Positions 33,130-44,408 of a stretch of 64,000 nucleotides of DNA are shown here, one piece after another. A program made the translations under genes and the position numbers. Where the stretch lies: positions 7,463,891-7,527,890 of the forward strand of contig OX336349.1 in NCBI GenBank assembly GCA_946902875.1, given 5' to 3'. The notes beneath the pieces are model-generated. The model saw only the letters and a list, made by a program, of their open reading frames with translations, searched no databases and was not told where the DNA came from. Source of the stretch: Nematopogon swammerdamellus. Lineage: Eukaryota; Arthropoda; Insecta; Lepidoptera; Adelidae. The first letter of the stretch is position 1. The number at the start of each line of letters is the position of its first letter.

Positions 33130-33350
33130 AATTCAAATAGTAAGTAGTGACAGTGCGGTTGCTAACTCCACGTCCGATCCGGTTGTATCGCATGCCTGCG
33201 CGCCCGGCGCCCGCTCCGCGCATCTGTTCATTGATTCTAGACGTTAAATCATTGAACTGTGAAGTTTCTATACCGCCATACGAGGAATCCCTATCGCGGA
33301 CCGACGACCGGTTCACATTGATCGAGATGGAAAAAGTAAAAATTATGATG
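33130..33350. other. GC-rich patch open on both strands
   Basis: About 200 bp around GCATGCCTGCGCGCCCGGCG are open in frames on both strands (78 codons minus, 80 codons plus). The minus frame reads SSYGGIETSQFNDLTSRINE; neither starts with ATG. A GTAAAA at 33336 could be a + strand donor. No domain is recognised; an exon or CpG-rich regulatory patch are both possible. Confidence 0.2.
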
Positions 33351-34149
33351 CGAGCGACTGTTTCACTTACAACTTATCAACTTCTATAGACTATAGGTAC
33401 ACACCATTTGTACCTACTGACTACGAATATTTAGACTAACTTGAAAAAGAGTTGAAAATAAAAAATAAAAGAGTAAGAAGAATCAAATGTACACTCTTCA
33501 ATTTTTGGCAGAAATTGGTGCAATTGGAAGCCAGCGTGAATCTAGTAGGTGAAAGTTGTTAACCAATTTGGATTAATCCGCTTAACAAAAATATAAAATA
33601 ATATTACGAAAACTAGAAGCTAGTTAATAAAGATAGAAGACGAACAAGATAACTGAACGTAAGAACATAATAATACTAGAACATAAATTACAAAGTCTCA
33701 ACTAAAACAGAAATTGCGACTTGCGACTCTTGCACAAATTAATTGTAGCAATAACGGTTCAAATATCTTATACCGTATACCCGCAATAACTGTCATAAGG
33801 AGACCACAAAACATCATTTCATTATCGGTCGAGTACACTTTCCTACAAGCTACGGTACGGTTACACAATGCGGCGCGGTTCCCGCGCAAACCAATAAGCC
33901 TCTCGGCGGCGACAACGGCGGGCCGCAAGACGTCAAAATGTCGTGTGATGGTTAGACCACCGCCGGGCTCGGCACTCTGGCTACGATGGCTGGTGAAATC
34001 AATACTCTTTCTATTTCAATACATCTTCATTGGCATCTCGAGCTAGCACCAGGAATGAACACATACATTGTAAGCACACATACATACATGTGGAGAAAAG
34101 GTAATTTTATTTATTTTTTAATATGGCCCCAGTTGACTGAAATAAACAA
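33351..34149. other. no gene supported
   Basis: 33850-33990 is GC-richer (CGGCGCGGTTCCCGCGC, GGCGGCGACAACGGCGG) and open on both strands, but with no recognisable domain. The remainder is AT-rich. Confidence 0.2.
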
Positions 34150-34450
34150 ATAAATAAAAAAAACTCGCGAAACCACTCTCAGACAGCACACCAGTAGGAT
34201 TTGCGGACTATATAAGCGATAAGAAGACACGACGAAGACTCCCTGGTTTGAAAGTATCAGGAAACACACTCACCGGTAGAAAATTGCACACCCTAGCGGT
34301 GCGACAGAGGAACGATTTTGAGAAAATATGTGTCCTGAAAAGCCCAATGTGAACAACAAAAGCCGGATGATAATTATTTCTCTCTGACGAGTGTCGCGAA
34401 GATAGGTTGGATGGAAAGGGATAAGGGATGCAAGTTCCTCCGAGCAGCGT
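34150..34450 (-). pseudogene. LINE ORF2 C-terminus and 3' end (FSKSFLCRT family)
   Basis: The minus frame 34459-34208 reads NLSSRHSSERNNYHPAFV, then LFRTHIFSKSFLCRTARVCN, then LPVSVFPDTF and a diverged end. FxxRTARxxNxLPxSVFPxxF is the typical end of CR1/jockey-type ORF2. The tail half continues to about 34150. It is a 5'-truncated, mutated insertion. Confidence 0.65.
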
Positions 34451-34689
34451 CAATGACAATACCTGTAGAAAAATAATTGTTTATTTAAGATAATTTAAAT
34501 TGCATAATTAATATATTATAACTTAATTGTAAAGTGTTCACACGCTTACCTGGAGATTTATCTATTAATTGAATATACGAGTGTGCTCTGGATTCAACAT
34601 TACCTGTAGAACAGACGGAGCGACCCTGCAAATCGTCTCGTCGGCTCAGAGACTCCAGACCGTCAGTGAATTTACAATGAGAATACTTA

Positions 34690-34815
34690 TGTTAATTTTT
34701 TTTTATTTGTTGTTACTAAGCGTGTACTTGCTTTTGGCTTGAGCCGCCAGGAGTTCCAGGTTCGAATCCTGGTCGGGACGTATTTTTTCTCTTCATTTTC
34801 GGCTTTCAATTATAT
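34690..34815 (+). repeat. tRNA-derived SINE 3' half
   Basis: TTGAGCCGCCAGGAGTTCCA + GGTTCGAATCCTGG is a clean B box with its T-arm stem, followed by TCGGGACGTATTTTTTCTCT and TTCGGCTTTC. The A-box half is replaced by AT-rich sequence. A relative (GGGAGCACGTTTTTCACGTT...ATCGGCTTTT) is at 40735-40805. Confidence 0.55.
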
Positions 34816-36113
34816 CTAATGAAGAAATATGTTAAAATAGTTATATTTGTGGTAAAGACGAGGTTAATTCCACGACAGGAATTGAACTCACTGAAGAAAA
34901 TGTTCCTGAAAAGCTAACGGTTCTGTCGATTAAATTTGCTTAGGCCTTTGATATTTTCTGTTTGCCTGTCAACTCAATCAACATTAAGCTTAATCTTCTC
35001 AGAGCATTCAAGATGTTTCATCGTTCGTTTATTGCACAGATTTTTCCTTGCTTTAGTTGACCTTAAGTAAACCAGAGAAGCGTAAATGTGTAAATTCAAT
35101 CCAACAATATCACTAACCGCAGGTCTCAATGTCAAAATAGAGTTCGTGGAATCAACAACGGAAGAACTAACTGCGACATGGAATGACTCACACATTCTTA
35201 TTAATTTACATTTTTGTTACGCAAGGACAAATTCACAAAACAGTTTCAGAAAAAAGCGCACTTAATACGTAAAGGCAATTACTACCAGTCATAATGGAAT
35301 TGTGTTTGAAGGTGATGAGAGGTATGAAATAAGCTAATAAATAAAGTTATAAAAAGAAAATACACGGACGTATTATACATGCAGTATTTCGTGGAGCTAC
35401 GAGTATATGGCCCGATATTTCGGGATAACGTATAGCCCATACATAATTAGTCTAAAATTAAACAACAGATTACGCTAAACATACATATTTTAACACAATA
35501 GAAACAAGGAACATTTAAAAAGTTTCGTCAAGTTTCGATATCGTCCGTGGAATTCTAGATTATACTTGCGAAGAGAAATCCGAACTGGACAGAGATGAGG
35601 TTTAAAAAAGCCGGTGATTCAACATCCTAACATTTAGCACTTAAATGTCGCTGATCTTCGAGATAGGGATACATCAGCCTGTTGCTTCTGTATACTTACT
35701 TGGAGCAGTTTGAGCCCACCTCGAGTTTTACTAGAATAACTGATTCAATAAAAGCTATTTTTCTATGATATTTTAAACGAAGAACCGTCATTAATTTTGT
35801 TATTGAAGAAAGATGCATGACTAAGTTTTATCCTCATAAATTTTTAGGAGGTTTCGTGTGTTCGCTTGAAACAGTATGCTATTTAAACATTTATTCGAGT
35901 GAGTTCATCATATTCTTGAATTTTTTTCATCATCTCTCAAATTATGTATTTCACTCTCACTCGTTTTATTCTGTTTCTTTTTTCATCAGGTCAGTGGGTA
36001 TATGCACTTACATCATTAAATTAAAAAAAAAGCCCCAGGTGCAGGTGCAGGGAGTGCCGGCAGAAGTGAAAACAACACCGTAACATTGCTTAAAAAAAAA
36101 ATTTAAAAAAATT
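34816..36113. other. no gene supported
   Basis: AT-rich sequence without recognisable repeats, RNA genes or coding signal. The longest frame (88 codons, + 35817) is Phe/Ser/Tyr-rich and compositional. Confidence 0.2.
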
Positions 36114-36300
36114 AATGTTAAATTTAGTAGAACGGACAGACATGCATTTGTTACGGAACCCTACATTCATTTTGAAATAAATGTTAAATTTAGTAGAACG
36201 GACAGACATGCATTTGTTACGGAACCCTACATTCATTTTGCAGAACTTAGTAGAATGGACAGACATAAACGTGTTACCGAACCTTACTTAACAGTTGCAC
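36114..36300. repeat. 66-bp tandem duplication plus diverged third unit
   Basis: AATGTTAAATTTAGTAGAAC...ACGGAACCCTACATTCATTT occurs at 36114 and 36180 with no difference seen across the unit, then a diverged partial unit from about 36240. The unit carries ACGGAACCCT as in the TTCCGTA repeats. 36386-36413 is a short 8-bp repeat (GATGTCGC, three units). Confidence 0.8.
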
Positions 36301-36413
36301 TCCGGGAGTGCCGGCAGATCCCGTGCCACTCTAACTTAACCCTTAATGCAATGACTTAAGGTTTCATTTTTAAAATGACGCTGACGCGATGTCGCGATGT
36401 CGCGATGTCGCGA

Positions 36414-37344
36414 GTTATACATTTTTTACCCACCTAAAAAAGTGCCAAGCGCCGCTAAAGAAGTTTTCACTTCAAAAATCCCTTTTTATTCCCGGCTAAG
36501 TTCCTCTGACGCCTTAATTTAAAATGTATTAATCAAAAATGTACATCTAGAATACCCGAATATATTTTTTTATACTATATAGTAGGTGGGAATATCAGCT
36601 CAGTATACAATGCGGCACGAAACTTCTGTGACACTCATTCGCAGCGCTGTCGATCTGAGCTCCGTGTGAAATGTGAAGCCGGATAGAAGATCGACTTCCA
36701 GATAATGCGGGCCTGGTGGCATCTGCCTCGTCCCGGTACAGAAAACGACTTCATTCCGACCGGTTTGGTACCTTCATGTCCACCGTCCTTCGTGGGCGGT
36801 AGTCAATTGGGGAAAAGAAAGTTACTAGGCTAATGAAGTATGTAATTAGGAATTCGAAAGAGGATTTTGGAAAATCTAACTCTAGCTGAAACTTTAATCT
36901 GAAAATATAGCTATAACCAATAGCTATTTCTCACAATACTTCGTAAATTTTAAAGATATACACCTAACGTTTTCTACTGGAAATACCGAGGAAGTGAAAA
37001 TCAACGACTGCAGAGAGACATTTCACTTTCGAGTACAACGTACTAGAAAAATTTAAAAAAATATTCTAAAATCCGCTAAAGGCTCTATCTATAAAGCACT
37101 TAAGCAAGCAATTTCACTGAGTCTTCATGAATTTCTCTTGCAATAATGCATCATGTCTTAAAAGCTAATTAGGGACAACCATCGCCTTAACCGACCGAGA
37201 CAATGGAAATGTGGATTCGGCAGCAAATAATTGAATAAAAAGTCATAACATCGCGACCTACATGGAGTTTATTGCCGAAGGAGCTTCGCGGGATACAAAT
37301 AACTTGCCACCCACGTCAAGACACTGACGGGTTGATATTTTTTA
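36414..37344. other. no gene supported
   Basis: AT-rich with one GC-richer patch (36640-36790). No domain or repeat is recognised. Confidence 0.2.
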
Positions 37345-37860
37345 GGTTCCGTACCTCCGAGAGGTGATAACAGAACCTAATGGTCTGGCTCATGCGTCCG
37401 TCCGTCTGTCTGTCTGTCATAAGGTCATAACTTCTAAACGGTTGATCGTGACAAGTGCTCGAGTGCATCGGTCGCGCAATCGGAAGGCTAGTGGAACGCG
37501 ACAACCGTGCACCGCTGTCCCCCCTCGAGCAATCGGAGCCTTCAAAGTCTATTTCGCAAAAACGCCCAGCGTACAACAATAGGCTCACGCAGTTTTTGCT
37601 GACGTCCGGGTTTCGATCCGTTCCTCCAACCGTAGTCCCATCGGGAGATTTGGCTGCCATTGATGGCATTTTCGCCGTCGTGCGTCGAAGGTGGTGTCAC
37701 GGAGACAGCTTTTAGCCATCACGAACAGCAACTGCTTAGATAAACTGGTTCATATAAAAACAAACATGTCGATAAATAACCTCATAATAATTATGTTACA
37801 TAGTGACGACCGGTACGGAACCTGGATGCGCGAGTTCGACTCGTACTTGACCGCTTTTTT
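37345..37860 (+). repeat. TTCCGTA repeat, divergent long variant
   Basis: It starts GGTTCCGTACCTCCGAGAGG, then GTCCGTCCGTCTGTCTGTC and CATAAGGTCATAACTTC. It ends TACGGAACCTGGATGCGCG...GAGTTCGACTCGTACTTGACC. The outer blocks match the family; about 330 bp of interior (37450-37790) is unrelated to other copies. The frames inside are open on both strands with no domain. Confidence 0.5.
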
Positions 37861-38656
37861 TTTCAATTTAAAATTAGCATCGACTCGATTGACACGGATA
37901 TTTCGGGATCGCCTCGGGCGAATCGAAAACGCGCGAGCCACATCTTGAGAACTTTAATTTTATTTCCTATTGAACCAGACATGTGACTGCTTTTTATGGA
38001 CGAAAAGAATTAAACTTAGTAAAATACGAGTGTTTAATTTTTCGAATAAATAATATTGCTCTTGATTATTATAATAATTCTATATTGTCTCATCATTAAG
38101 AGCGGATTTTTCTACAACTTTGTACAAAATGTGAAAAAAGTATATTTTCATTTCATTATAATATTTCATCATTCAATTTTATTAAACTGAAGTGTCAAGG
38201 TCATTTCATCAAAACCCTCATTGTCTTCACTGTACATTTATCAAAATTTAACTTTTCGTAGACAGTTAATCTTATATTGTTCTGTAGGCAAATTATTCAT
38301 AAATCAAAAGTATGCAAAAACTGGCAAAAAGAAAGCTCATCATTCACTTAATCGCTACACGAATTAAATGTCACATCATATATTGTCCGCTCGACGTATT
38401 TCATACATAATTGGACGCAGCAAAGAAACCGACGCGTTGGACTAAACTTCTGCGGCGAAGATGAAAGGCACCAGGATTTCTCAAATTGTTTACATTCATT
38501 TTTACAGATGCGTTAACCGTTTCACTTCGCGCTGATTTCAACGCCAGCGCAATTTTAATTCCATTTTACATTTTATGAGCAACGATGACTTATGTTATGA
38601 GCAGATTCCTGGACTTGGTGGATTTCGCCACTGTGATAGCGAAGTTAATAGAATTA
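37861..38656. other. no gene supported
   Basis: AT-rich. 38105-38165 (CAAAATGTGAAAAAAG...TATATTTTCATTTCATTATA) may be a remnant of the ATTTTCA-tail retroposon family. Confidence 0.2.
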
Positions 38657-38791
38657 GGCCCACTTGCACCAACACGAGTTTAAAGTTAAGTAGCGAGTTA
38701 TGGATTTAAACGCGGTTCCCACAGTCAACGGGTGCTAGCTTAACGAGTTAAACTGGTTTATATATTAAATTTGTGTTGGTGCAAGTGGGCC
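38657..38791. mobile_element. 135-bp MITE with TTA target duplication
   Basis: The left terminus GGCCCACTTGCACCAACAC and right terminus GTGTTGGTGCAAGTGGGCC are exact complements (19 bp). Both ends are flanked by TTA (38654-38656 and 38792-38794). TIR plus 3-bp TWA duplication is the signature of PIF/Harbinger-type elements. The interior has inverted motifs (AACTCGTTAAG-like) and no ORF. Confidence 0.85.
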
Positions 38792-38924
38792 TTAGCTGTG
38801 ACGATAATGAAACATTTTCGTTAGAAAATATTACTTAGTAGATGACAAAGTGCTAAAGTAAAATTTGCAAACACTGATTCAAAACATTGAGAGAGCATTA
38901 CTAAAGGTAGCGGTGCGGCACGGA

Positions 38925-39060
38925 GGTACACGTACTATCATCACGCTGTATCTCGTGAGCCTGATTAAGCAGTGTAATCGGTGTTGTGCTGTAAGAACTC
39001 GGTTCAATTGCCGCACAACATCGAACACCACGCTCACTTCAGTAAAAGCCGAATTGTAAA
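38925..39060 (+). repeat. dispersed repeat (CACGCTGTATC family)
   Basis: CACGCTGTATCTCGTGAGCC, CAGTGTAATCGGTGTTGTGC and GCCGCACAACATCGAACACC align in order with 10140-10285 and, reversed, with 42300-42415. All three have a protein-like but broken reading; function unknown. Confidence 0.45.
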
Positions 39061-40320
39061 CAGATGGTATGCAACGTGTTGAAGTATGTAGAACAACTAC
39101 CAAGATTGCATCGGTCATCTCGCCATGAGCATAAGAGCCGAAGGTCGCGCTCGTTGCGTTCATTGTTTCAAAACGATGAGTTTAGAGTTGCGTCAAGATT
39201 AATACGTCACTCACGCGTGCTACTTCATTAGAATCTCTTATATCGCGTACGATCTGGTTTGATCCCTCGACCCCGGCGGCCGGCTACCGTACGTCCGATC
39301 GGAGACCACGTATAAATCACGATTTATCAATCAATTATGAACTTTAATCACAACTTAATGCGTGATGTTAATAACACGCTGTTGAACTATTTCATTTTGT
39401 TGCCGATTCTAGTTTTAAAGCCGTTGTTGATTGTTTGAAAGACGTTATTAATGTTTAAAGATTTAGCCTTTAAATCGCGAGCCATTCAAAATAGCACAAT
39501 AATTACATATTCAATATTACCCAGCTTTTCAATATTACCCAATTTCGTCGTTTTCCATAAGGTCTAATTTTGAATTAATCATAACATCTTATCCTAATAG
39601 CACACGGCAGTCACACTCATCACAATTTTGACAGCCGGCTACTCTGCATCGCTTTTTGAATTTAGAATGATGGACACTGTTCTCTTTCTTCTTTTATTGC
39701 GCTGAGCCTGCAGCGCGGCGCGGCGGCTTCTTTGTGACCGACGTATAACAAGATATCATTCTTCTTATTTATATTGTGTTATTAGTATTTAGTTGTGTGA
39801 CCCTGATTGAGGAATACTTAGAAGCTACCATATTGAAATATTTAGTTTCTTTGTTGAGGCTGATGGTTACAAATGGGCATCAATAAAGAACAGAGGAGAT
39901 CTTTGTCTGTGTTTTATCTTCAGCTATATGGCATATCTGAGGCAGAATTTTGAATGATGTAACAATTTGGAATTCAAGAAGGTCATTAATAGTAACCAGG
40001 CTAATAGATCTTATTATAGTAACCAGGTCCGATTTTTTTCAATGAGTTATCAAAAAAGTTAGTAAAGTATTTTGACAATTAATTTGTGCCATGCATGTGT
40101 CTCTTACTTTTACGAATTAAAACAACACGCGTTTTTAACAAATCGTTCAACTATTTTACCAATCGCAACTTTTACTAAGATTTTTCTTTCCCCTGCACAT
40201 TTGATTAAATTTCCATATCAACGGACATCTCAACAACTTCCTCAATACTAACATCCCATACTTCCGCCCACATCGTATGAATCACTTCTTGAATACCTTC
40301 CTAAAATGAAAACAACACAG
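39061..40320. other. no gene supported
   Basis: AT-rich with small GC patches (39270-39300, 39700-39735). No repeat or coding signal is recognised. Confidence 0.2.
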
Positions 40321-40379
40321 TTGTTCTCGAAGGTCCGGTCAATAATCGCACTGGCTCAATCGTCCGGATAAAGTGTTCT

Positions 40380-40520
40380 TGTCTGGCGCGCAGTCGCACA
40401 GCGAGTCACGCACTCTCAGCTATAAACTTTGAAAGTAACGACATATTCACAAACAAAGTGCAAGGACTTCGCGACATCTGCCGTGCGTCCGGTCCGGACT
40501 ACAAGGCTACGAAATTTTAG
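40380..40520 (+). promoter_or_regulatory. TATA-containing promoter-like segment
   Basis: A GC-richer lead (TCTGGCGCGCAGTCGCACAG) is followed by CTCAGCTATAAACTTTG (TATAAA at about 40422) and, about 30 bp on, ACATATTCACAAACAAAGTG. This is the spacing of a TATA/initiator core promoter. No ATG-initiated frame follows before the repeat at 40555. Speculative. Confidence 0.2.
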
Positions 40521-40554
40521 CAGATATTTCAAAAAGTAAATTTTTTAAATGTTA

Positions 40555-40870
40555 CTTTTTTTTCTTATGTAAACCAACATGGGTTGCTGTGCCGAGAAAC
40601 CAATGGTGCAGTCGACAGAGCCAAAATCATTTCTCCTCGCGAAACCACGCTCGGTTAGGTGCCATACCAGCAGATTTGCGGACTATTGCTAGGCTGTCTA
40701 ACCTGTTAATACAACTTTTGAAGACACACTACTTTTCACAGTAGCAGCTTCAAATCCTAATCGGGAGCACGTTTTTCACGTTCGCGTTATCGGCTTTTTA
40801 TCTATTATTTAAAAAAAACTGTCAAGTGCGAGTCTGACTCGCACACGAAGAGTTCCGCGTATCACCACAC
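40555..40870 (-). repeat. LINE 3' end (FSKSFLCRT family) plus SINE and TTCCGTA fragments
   Basis: 40555-40730: TTCTTATGTAAACCAACATG, ACCAATGGTGCAGTCGACAG, CTCCTCGCGAAACCACGC. 40735-40805: the 3' half of the tRNA-derived SINE seen at 34690. 40812-40862: CTGTCAAGTGCGAGTCTGAC + TCGCAC + GAAGAGTTCCGCG, the reversed end of a TTCCGTA repeat. Three nested or abutting insertions. Confidence 0.5.
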
Positions 40871-41379
40871 AATATATTTATTTTATATACGAGTATTTAC
40901 AAAAAAAAATTGTGTTTTCTTTGGTTAGTTCAAACTCATATTATACGAGTACCATAACGGACATTGAACACTACTAAACTAGGTACCTGTTCTATGTATG
41001 TCGTTTAAAATGTTTGACATATCCGGCAGAACGGTGTTACGTGTACAGTTTCGTACAATCAAGTAAATTTAAATCTTAATAATTAAAGATACATTTTGCG
41101 TAATTTCGACATTCATTTATCAAATACCGATCACTTTGCTACCAGCATGGATCACATTAACCAAATGTTTTTAGCTATCCTATATTATCAAACAGCATAC
41201 ACATTTCACTTAACTTATCTAGACTTCTTTGTCGTTCTATACTGAACTTGACGGAGTTCAACCCACTGACATGTAACGATTTTTTATTTCGATGGCTTAA
41301 CCTCAGTCAGTGCCAATAGTCCTAAAAATAACAACTTGTTCGTGTTGAAACCAACGACATTTGGTTGAAACTAGGTTAT
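40871..41379. other. no gene supported
   Basis: AT-rich; no recognisable repeat or coding signal. Confidence 0.2.
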
Positions 41380-41500
41380 TTTTATGAACATTCGGTCGTA
41401 TGCGGGGATTGCGAATGTCATGCCGGCCTGACAGGTGCCAATTCACGCCCCTCTTGAAGGACCCTAAACTGTACTTGGAGGGAAATATATGAGTAGGTAC
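41380..41500 (-). repeat. LINE 3' end (SGRHGIR family)
   Basis: ATTCGGTCGTATGCGGGG, TGTCATGCCGGCCTGACAGG, CCCCTCTTGAAGGACCC. The minus frame reads FPSKYSLGSFKRGVNWHLSG then RHDIRNPR, the ORF2 C-terminus. A small SINE fragment (GGTACCATGTCAGCGCTTTC) abuts at 41495-41520. Confidence 0.6.
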
Positions 41501-41894
41501 CATGTCAGCGCTTTCCTTTGGTCGTGGTCTGCGAATTGACCGAAAACAGCGTCTATTTGAGCCGTGAAATTACTAAAATTAGTCACGATTATTCCGTTCC
41601 GTCGAGCTCGATGAGTTGGCACACTATGGATATAATATATCGCTTCCTAAAATCAATAATTCATGATTATTATAATGTGTGGAGATATCGTGAGAAAATT
41701 CATTTGTATTTGCATAGGAAAGCAATAAACGAAAGGCAATATTATGTATCTATTATTTGTTTGCATTAGAATATAACTCTAAACTATTTCAAGCGGGAGA
41801 ATGCGGTCTCTGTCGCAGGCATGGAGATAATATCGCAGCCTAATAGTATTAAATGTGAGTACATAATATTTTATTTATTCTTCAACCGAGTCAT

Positions 41895-42252
41895 GCTGCA
41901 GGTCTATTTCACGGGGAGTATTCGGAGGAGCTGTTCTACGCGATTCCGTCGTCCCCATTCCACCTCCGCACTACGCGTACTGGGCAGGGAATGCGTCCCT
42001 ATACAATCGACCTACCGAACCAACCGGTTCTGTAGGTCTTTTATTCACAGAACCGGGAAAATGTGGAACGCACTCCCTGCTCATCTATTTCCTTCCAAAT
42101 ACAGCCTGGGGTTTTTCAAAAGGGGCGTGAAAAGGCTCCTGTCAGGCCGGCATGGCATTCGCAATCCCTGTGCATCACAGAATGTCCATGGGCATCGTAA
42201 GACTTGTAGGTGCAACGATACCACATGTTGCGCTTTCCTTAAAAAAAAACAA
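41895..42252 (+). pseudogene. LINE ORF2 C-terminus and 3' end (SGRHGIR family), longest copy
   Basis: The + frame (within 41821-42270) reads STSALRVLGRECVPIQSTYR, then SFIHRTGKMWNALPAHLFPS, then KYSLGFFKRGVKRLLSGRHG. The RTxxxWNxLPxxxFPxxYxLxxFKRxVxxxL pattern is the well-known end of CR1/jockey-type ORF2. It is 5'-truncated. The 3'UTR has CCATGGGCATCGTAAGAC and ends in an A tract. It defines the family seen as shorter copies at 2560, 4858, 7188, 11595, 14828 and 41380. Confidence 0.7.
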
Positions 42253-42299
42253 AAAAAACTTGCTGCTTGATAGGTTCTTGTCTTTATAATTTGCTAAAC

Positions 42300-42420
42300 G
42301 TGGTGGTCGGTGTTGTGTCATTTGTGTGTGCTGTAATTTACCTGAGTTCTTGCAGTACAACATCGATTACTGAGCTTAACCCGATTGTCGGGGTACAGCG
42401 TGTACTATGTATATGTTGTA
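42300..42420 (-). repeat. dispersed repeat (CACGCTGTATC family)
   Basis: The complement carries ACACGCTGTACCCCGACAAT, TAATCGATGTTGTACTGCAA and CACCGACCACCACG, in the order of 10140-10285 and 38925-39060. Confidence 0.45.
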
Positions 42421-42499
42421 TATATTTATAAAATTATTTCTTCTATGTTTGAGTATTATAATTCCTAGTAATACTATATTATATATTTCTACTTATTCC

Positions 42500-42815
42500 A
42501 TATCCTATTACTTTAAATGAGCTATTCTTGTGTGTATGTATGTATATATATATATATAATTGGTTTCTCGGAAACGGTTCGAACGATTTAGATGAAATTT
42601 TGTATTTAGGTTATGTTTTATTTTGCAACTTTATGTAGTCCCATCCCTCAGAAATTCGTTTTCGCACAAAAAAATTGTTTTTCTAACGCCTTCTCTTAAA
42701 ATATTGAGGTACCAGTAGGCTGAAATATTCATTCTATGTGCTATGTCATGTAGTGCAATCTGTTGTTCCCGCGGCAAAATCGAAATACGCCGGACGAAGT
42801 TCGGTCGCCCAGGTA
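42500..42815 (+). repeat. dispersed repeat (CCTATTACTTTAA...GGTCGCCCAGGTA)
   Basis: ATCCTATTACTTTAAATGAG, TTCTTGTGTGTATGTATG, AATTGGTTTCTCGGAAACGG, then ACGAAGTTCGGTCGCCCAGG. The same blocks in the same order lie reversed at 58190-58385. Both start at ATCCTATTACTTTAA and end at CGCCCAGGTACT, so these are likely true element ends. Confidence 0.6.
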
Positions 42816-44200
42816 CTAACTGCTATTTAAAAAAATATCAGCTAATAACATTACGATTAATTGTGCATGAAAATGACAATTAATGTTTTATTTGTGTAAA
42901 ATAACGGCTGATATCTTCACTTTCCGCGTTGTGGGCGTATCTTATATTTATCTTCTTGTATACTTTTTAAGTTATCATTGCAATACATAATATTTTACAA
43001 ATTTATATAGCTATAAATAACAAAAATAAAGGTCACGAAAACTTTTATGGTCCCTGGAAGTTGCAGCTAAGTGCAAAGTGCGCACTTAAGCCATTCTCAC
43101 GTTACGTTTCTCATAATAAAAATAATAAACCTCATTTGCTCCGGCTACCGGTGGACATCATACTGGCCGTGTCAAAGTGTCAACAGTGGACGTACGATGC
43201 GTTGTCGTCGCGCGCGCGCGCACGCGGCGAGGTGGTATGGTCAGACGGACAATTGGTAAACAGTTGTGCATTTCTGATTTTGTTGAATATTTTTTTTCAT
43301 GTATTGTTTCGTTTTAAAAATGTAATTATAGCACCAACCAATATTATTATTTTTTAGGTTATACTACTTTAAGAGTAACCTTAGAAAAAAAAACCAAAAA
43401 ATTCAAAAAACGAAAAAAAAAACACAAATACGAAACATCACATTGCAGTAAAATACATATAATCAATCAGTTCAGTGGGCAAGTAAAATATAAACAAAGT
43501 TTAATTATTTAATTTAGTTTAATTTATTTTACCATAGTTTAATTATTTTAATTTGGTTTAGTTACAATAAACATGGCATTGTTTAATTTATATATATATA
43601 AAGGGAGTTTTTATTAAAGTTGCTATTAAATAAAAACTTACCTTACAAACCAAAAAGTCTCAGAAGATGACACATCCCTCAAGAGGACAGGACAGAGGGA
43701 GTGACAGCTGTCAGTTGTCTTACACGTACACCAAACTTGCTTTACTACAAAACAAAATATAAATAATCAAGTAAACTAAATAAGTATAATTTTAAAATAT
43801 TAATGATACCTAGTAATATAAGTGTGAGTGTTATATTCGATCCAACTTGTTGACCTGCAAAGATATGATATAGAAACAACACATACCGGAAACACCAATG
43901 TTTGATACATAATTCGACGGGAAAACGCGCTGAATATTTACTGCACAACACTATCTACTAATCCTGACAACGACGCACCCGTGGGACGCACCGAACGAGC
44001 AGATATTACACCAAGTAAGATTTTCAAGAATCACACTAAAATCCGTTGGAATTTGAATTAATTGCATTACTAAGCCAAAATCTGTCTGCGCATGCAATTC
44101 AACCAATAACAAACGTAAACACAAGACTGTCTTCTTGCTTGATCAATTCGCCAGCTGAGAAACGAGCAAACGCGAAGCAAAACAAGACAGACCACAGTAC
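42816..44200. other. no gene supported
   Basis: 43207-43228 is an alternating CG/CA stretch (CGCGCGCGCGCGCACGCGGCG). 43385-43430 is A-rich. The rest is AT-rich. The 5' boundary of the LINE that follows is not visible, so its 5'UTR may extend into this region. Confidence 0.25.
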
Positions 44201-44204
44201 TTAA

Positions 44205-44408
44205 TAAGACAACGCCATCTAGTACCAAATAGGAAAACTAATCATTATTATACCAGCGCCATCTATCATCAAAGAAGCACAACTTCACTTCAATAACCGA
44301 TCAGCGCCATCTATCAGCAAGTAACGATTGCTAAGTTATTTGAATAAATTAACCTATCAGCGCCATCTATCGCCAAGTAGCGTTACAAATATTATTCAAA
44401 CCAAAGAG
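44205..44408 (+). promoter_or_regulatory. LINE 5' region with four CGCCATCT motifs
   Basis: CGCCATCTA occurs at 44213, 44257, 44305 and 44361, spaced 44, 48 and 56 bp; the last three share the longer CAGCGCCATCTATC. They sit directly upstream of ORF1. The GCCAT core resembles binding sites of YY1/Pho-type zinc fingers, which act in some LINE promoters; that functional link is inference. Confidence 0.45.

Noticed and set aside
36386..36413. GATGTCGC repeats as an operator-like site
   Set aside because: Three short units in an AT-rich eukaryotic context are more simply a minisatellite.
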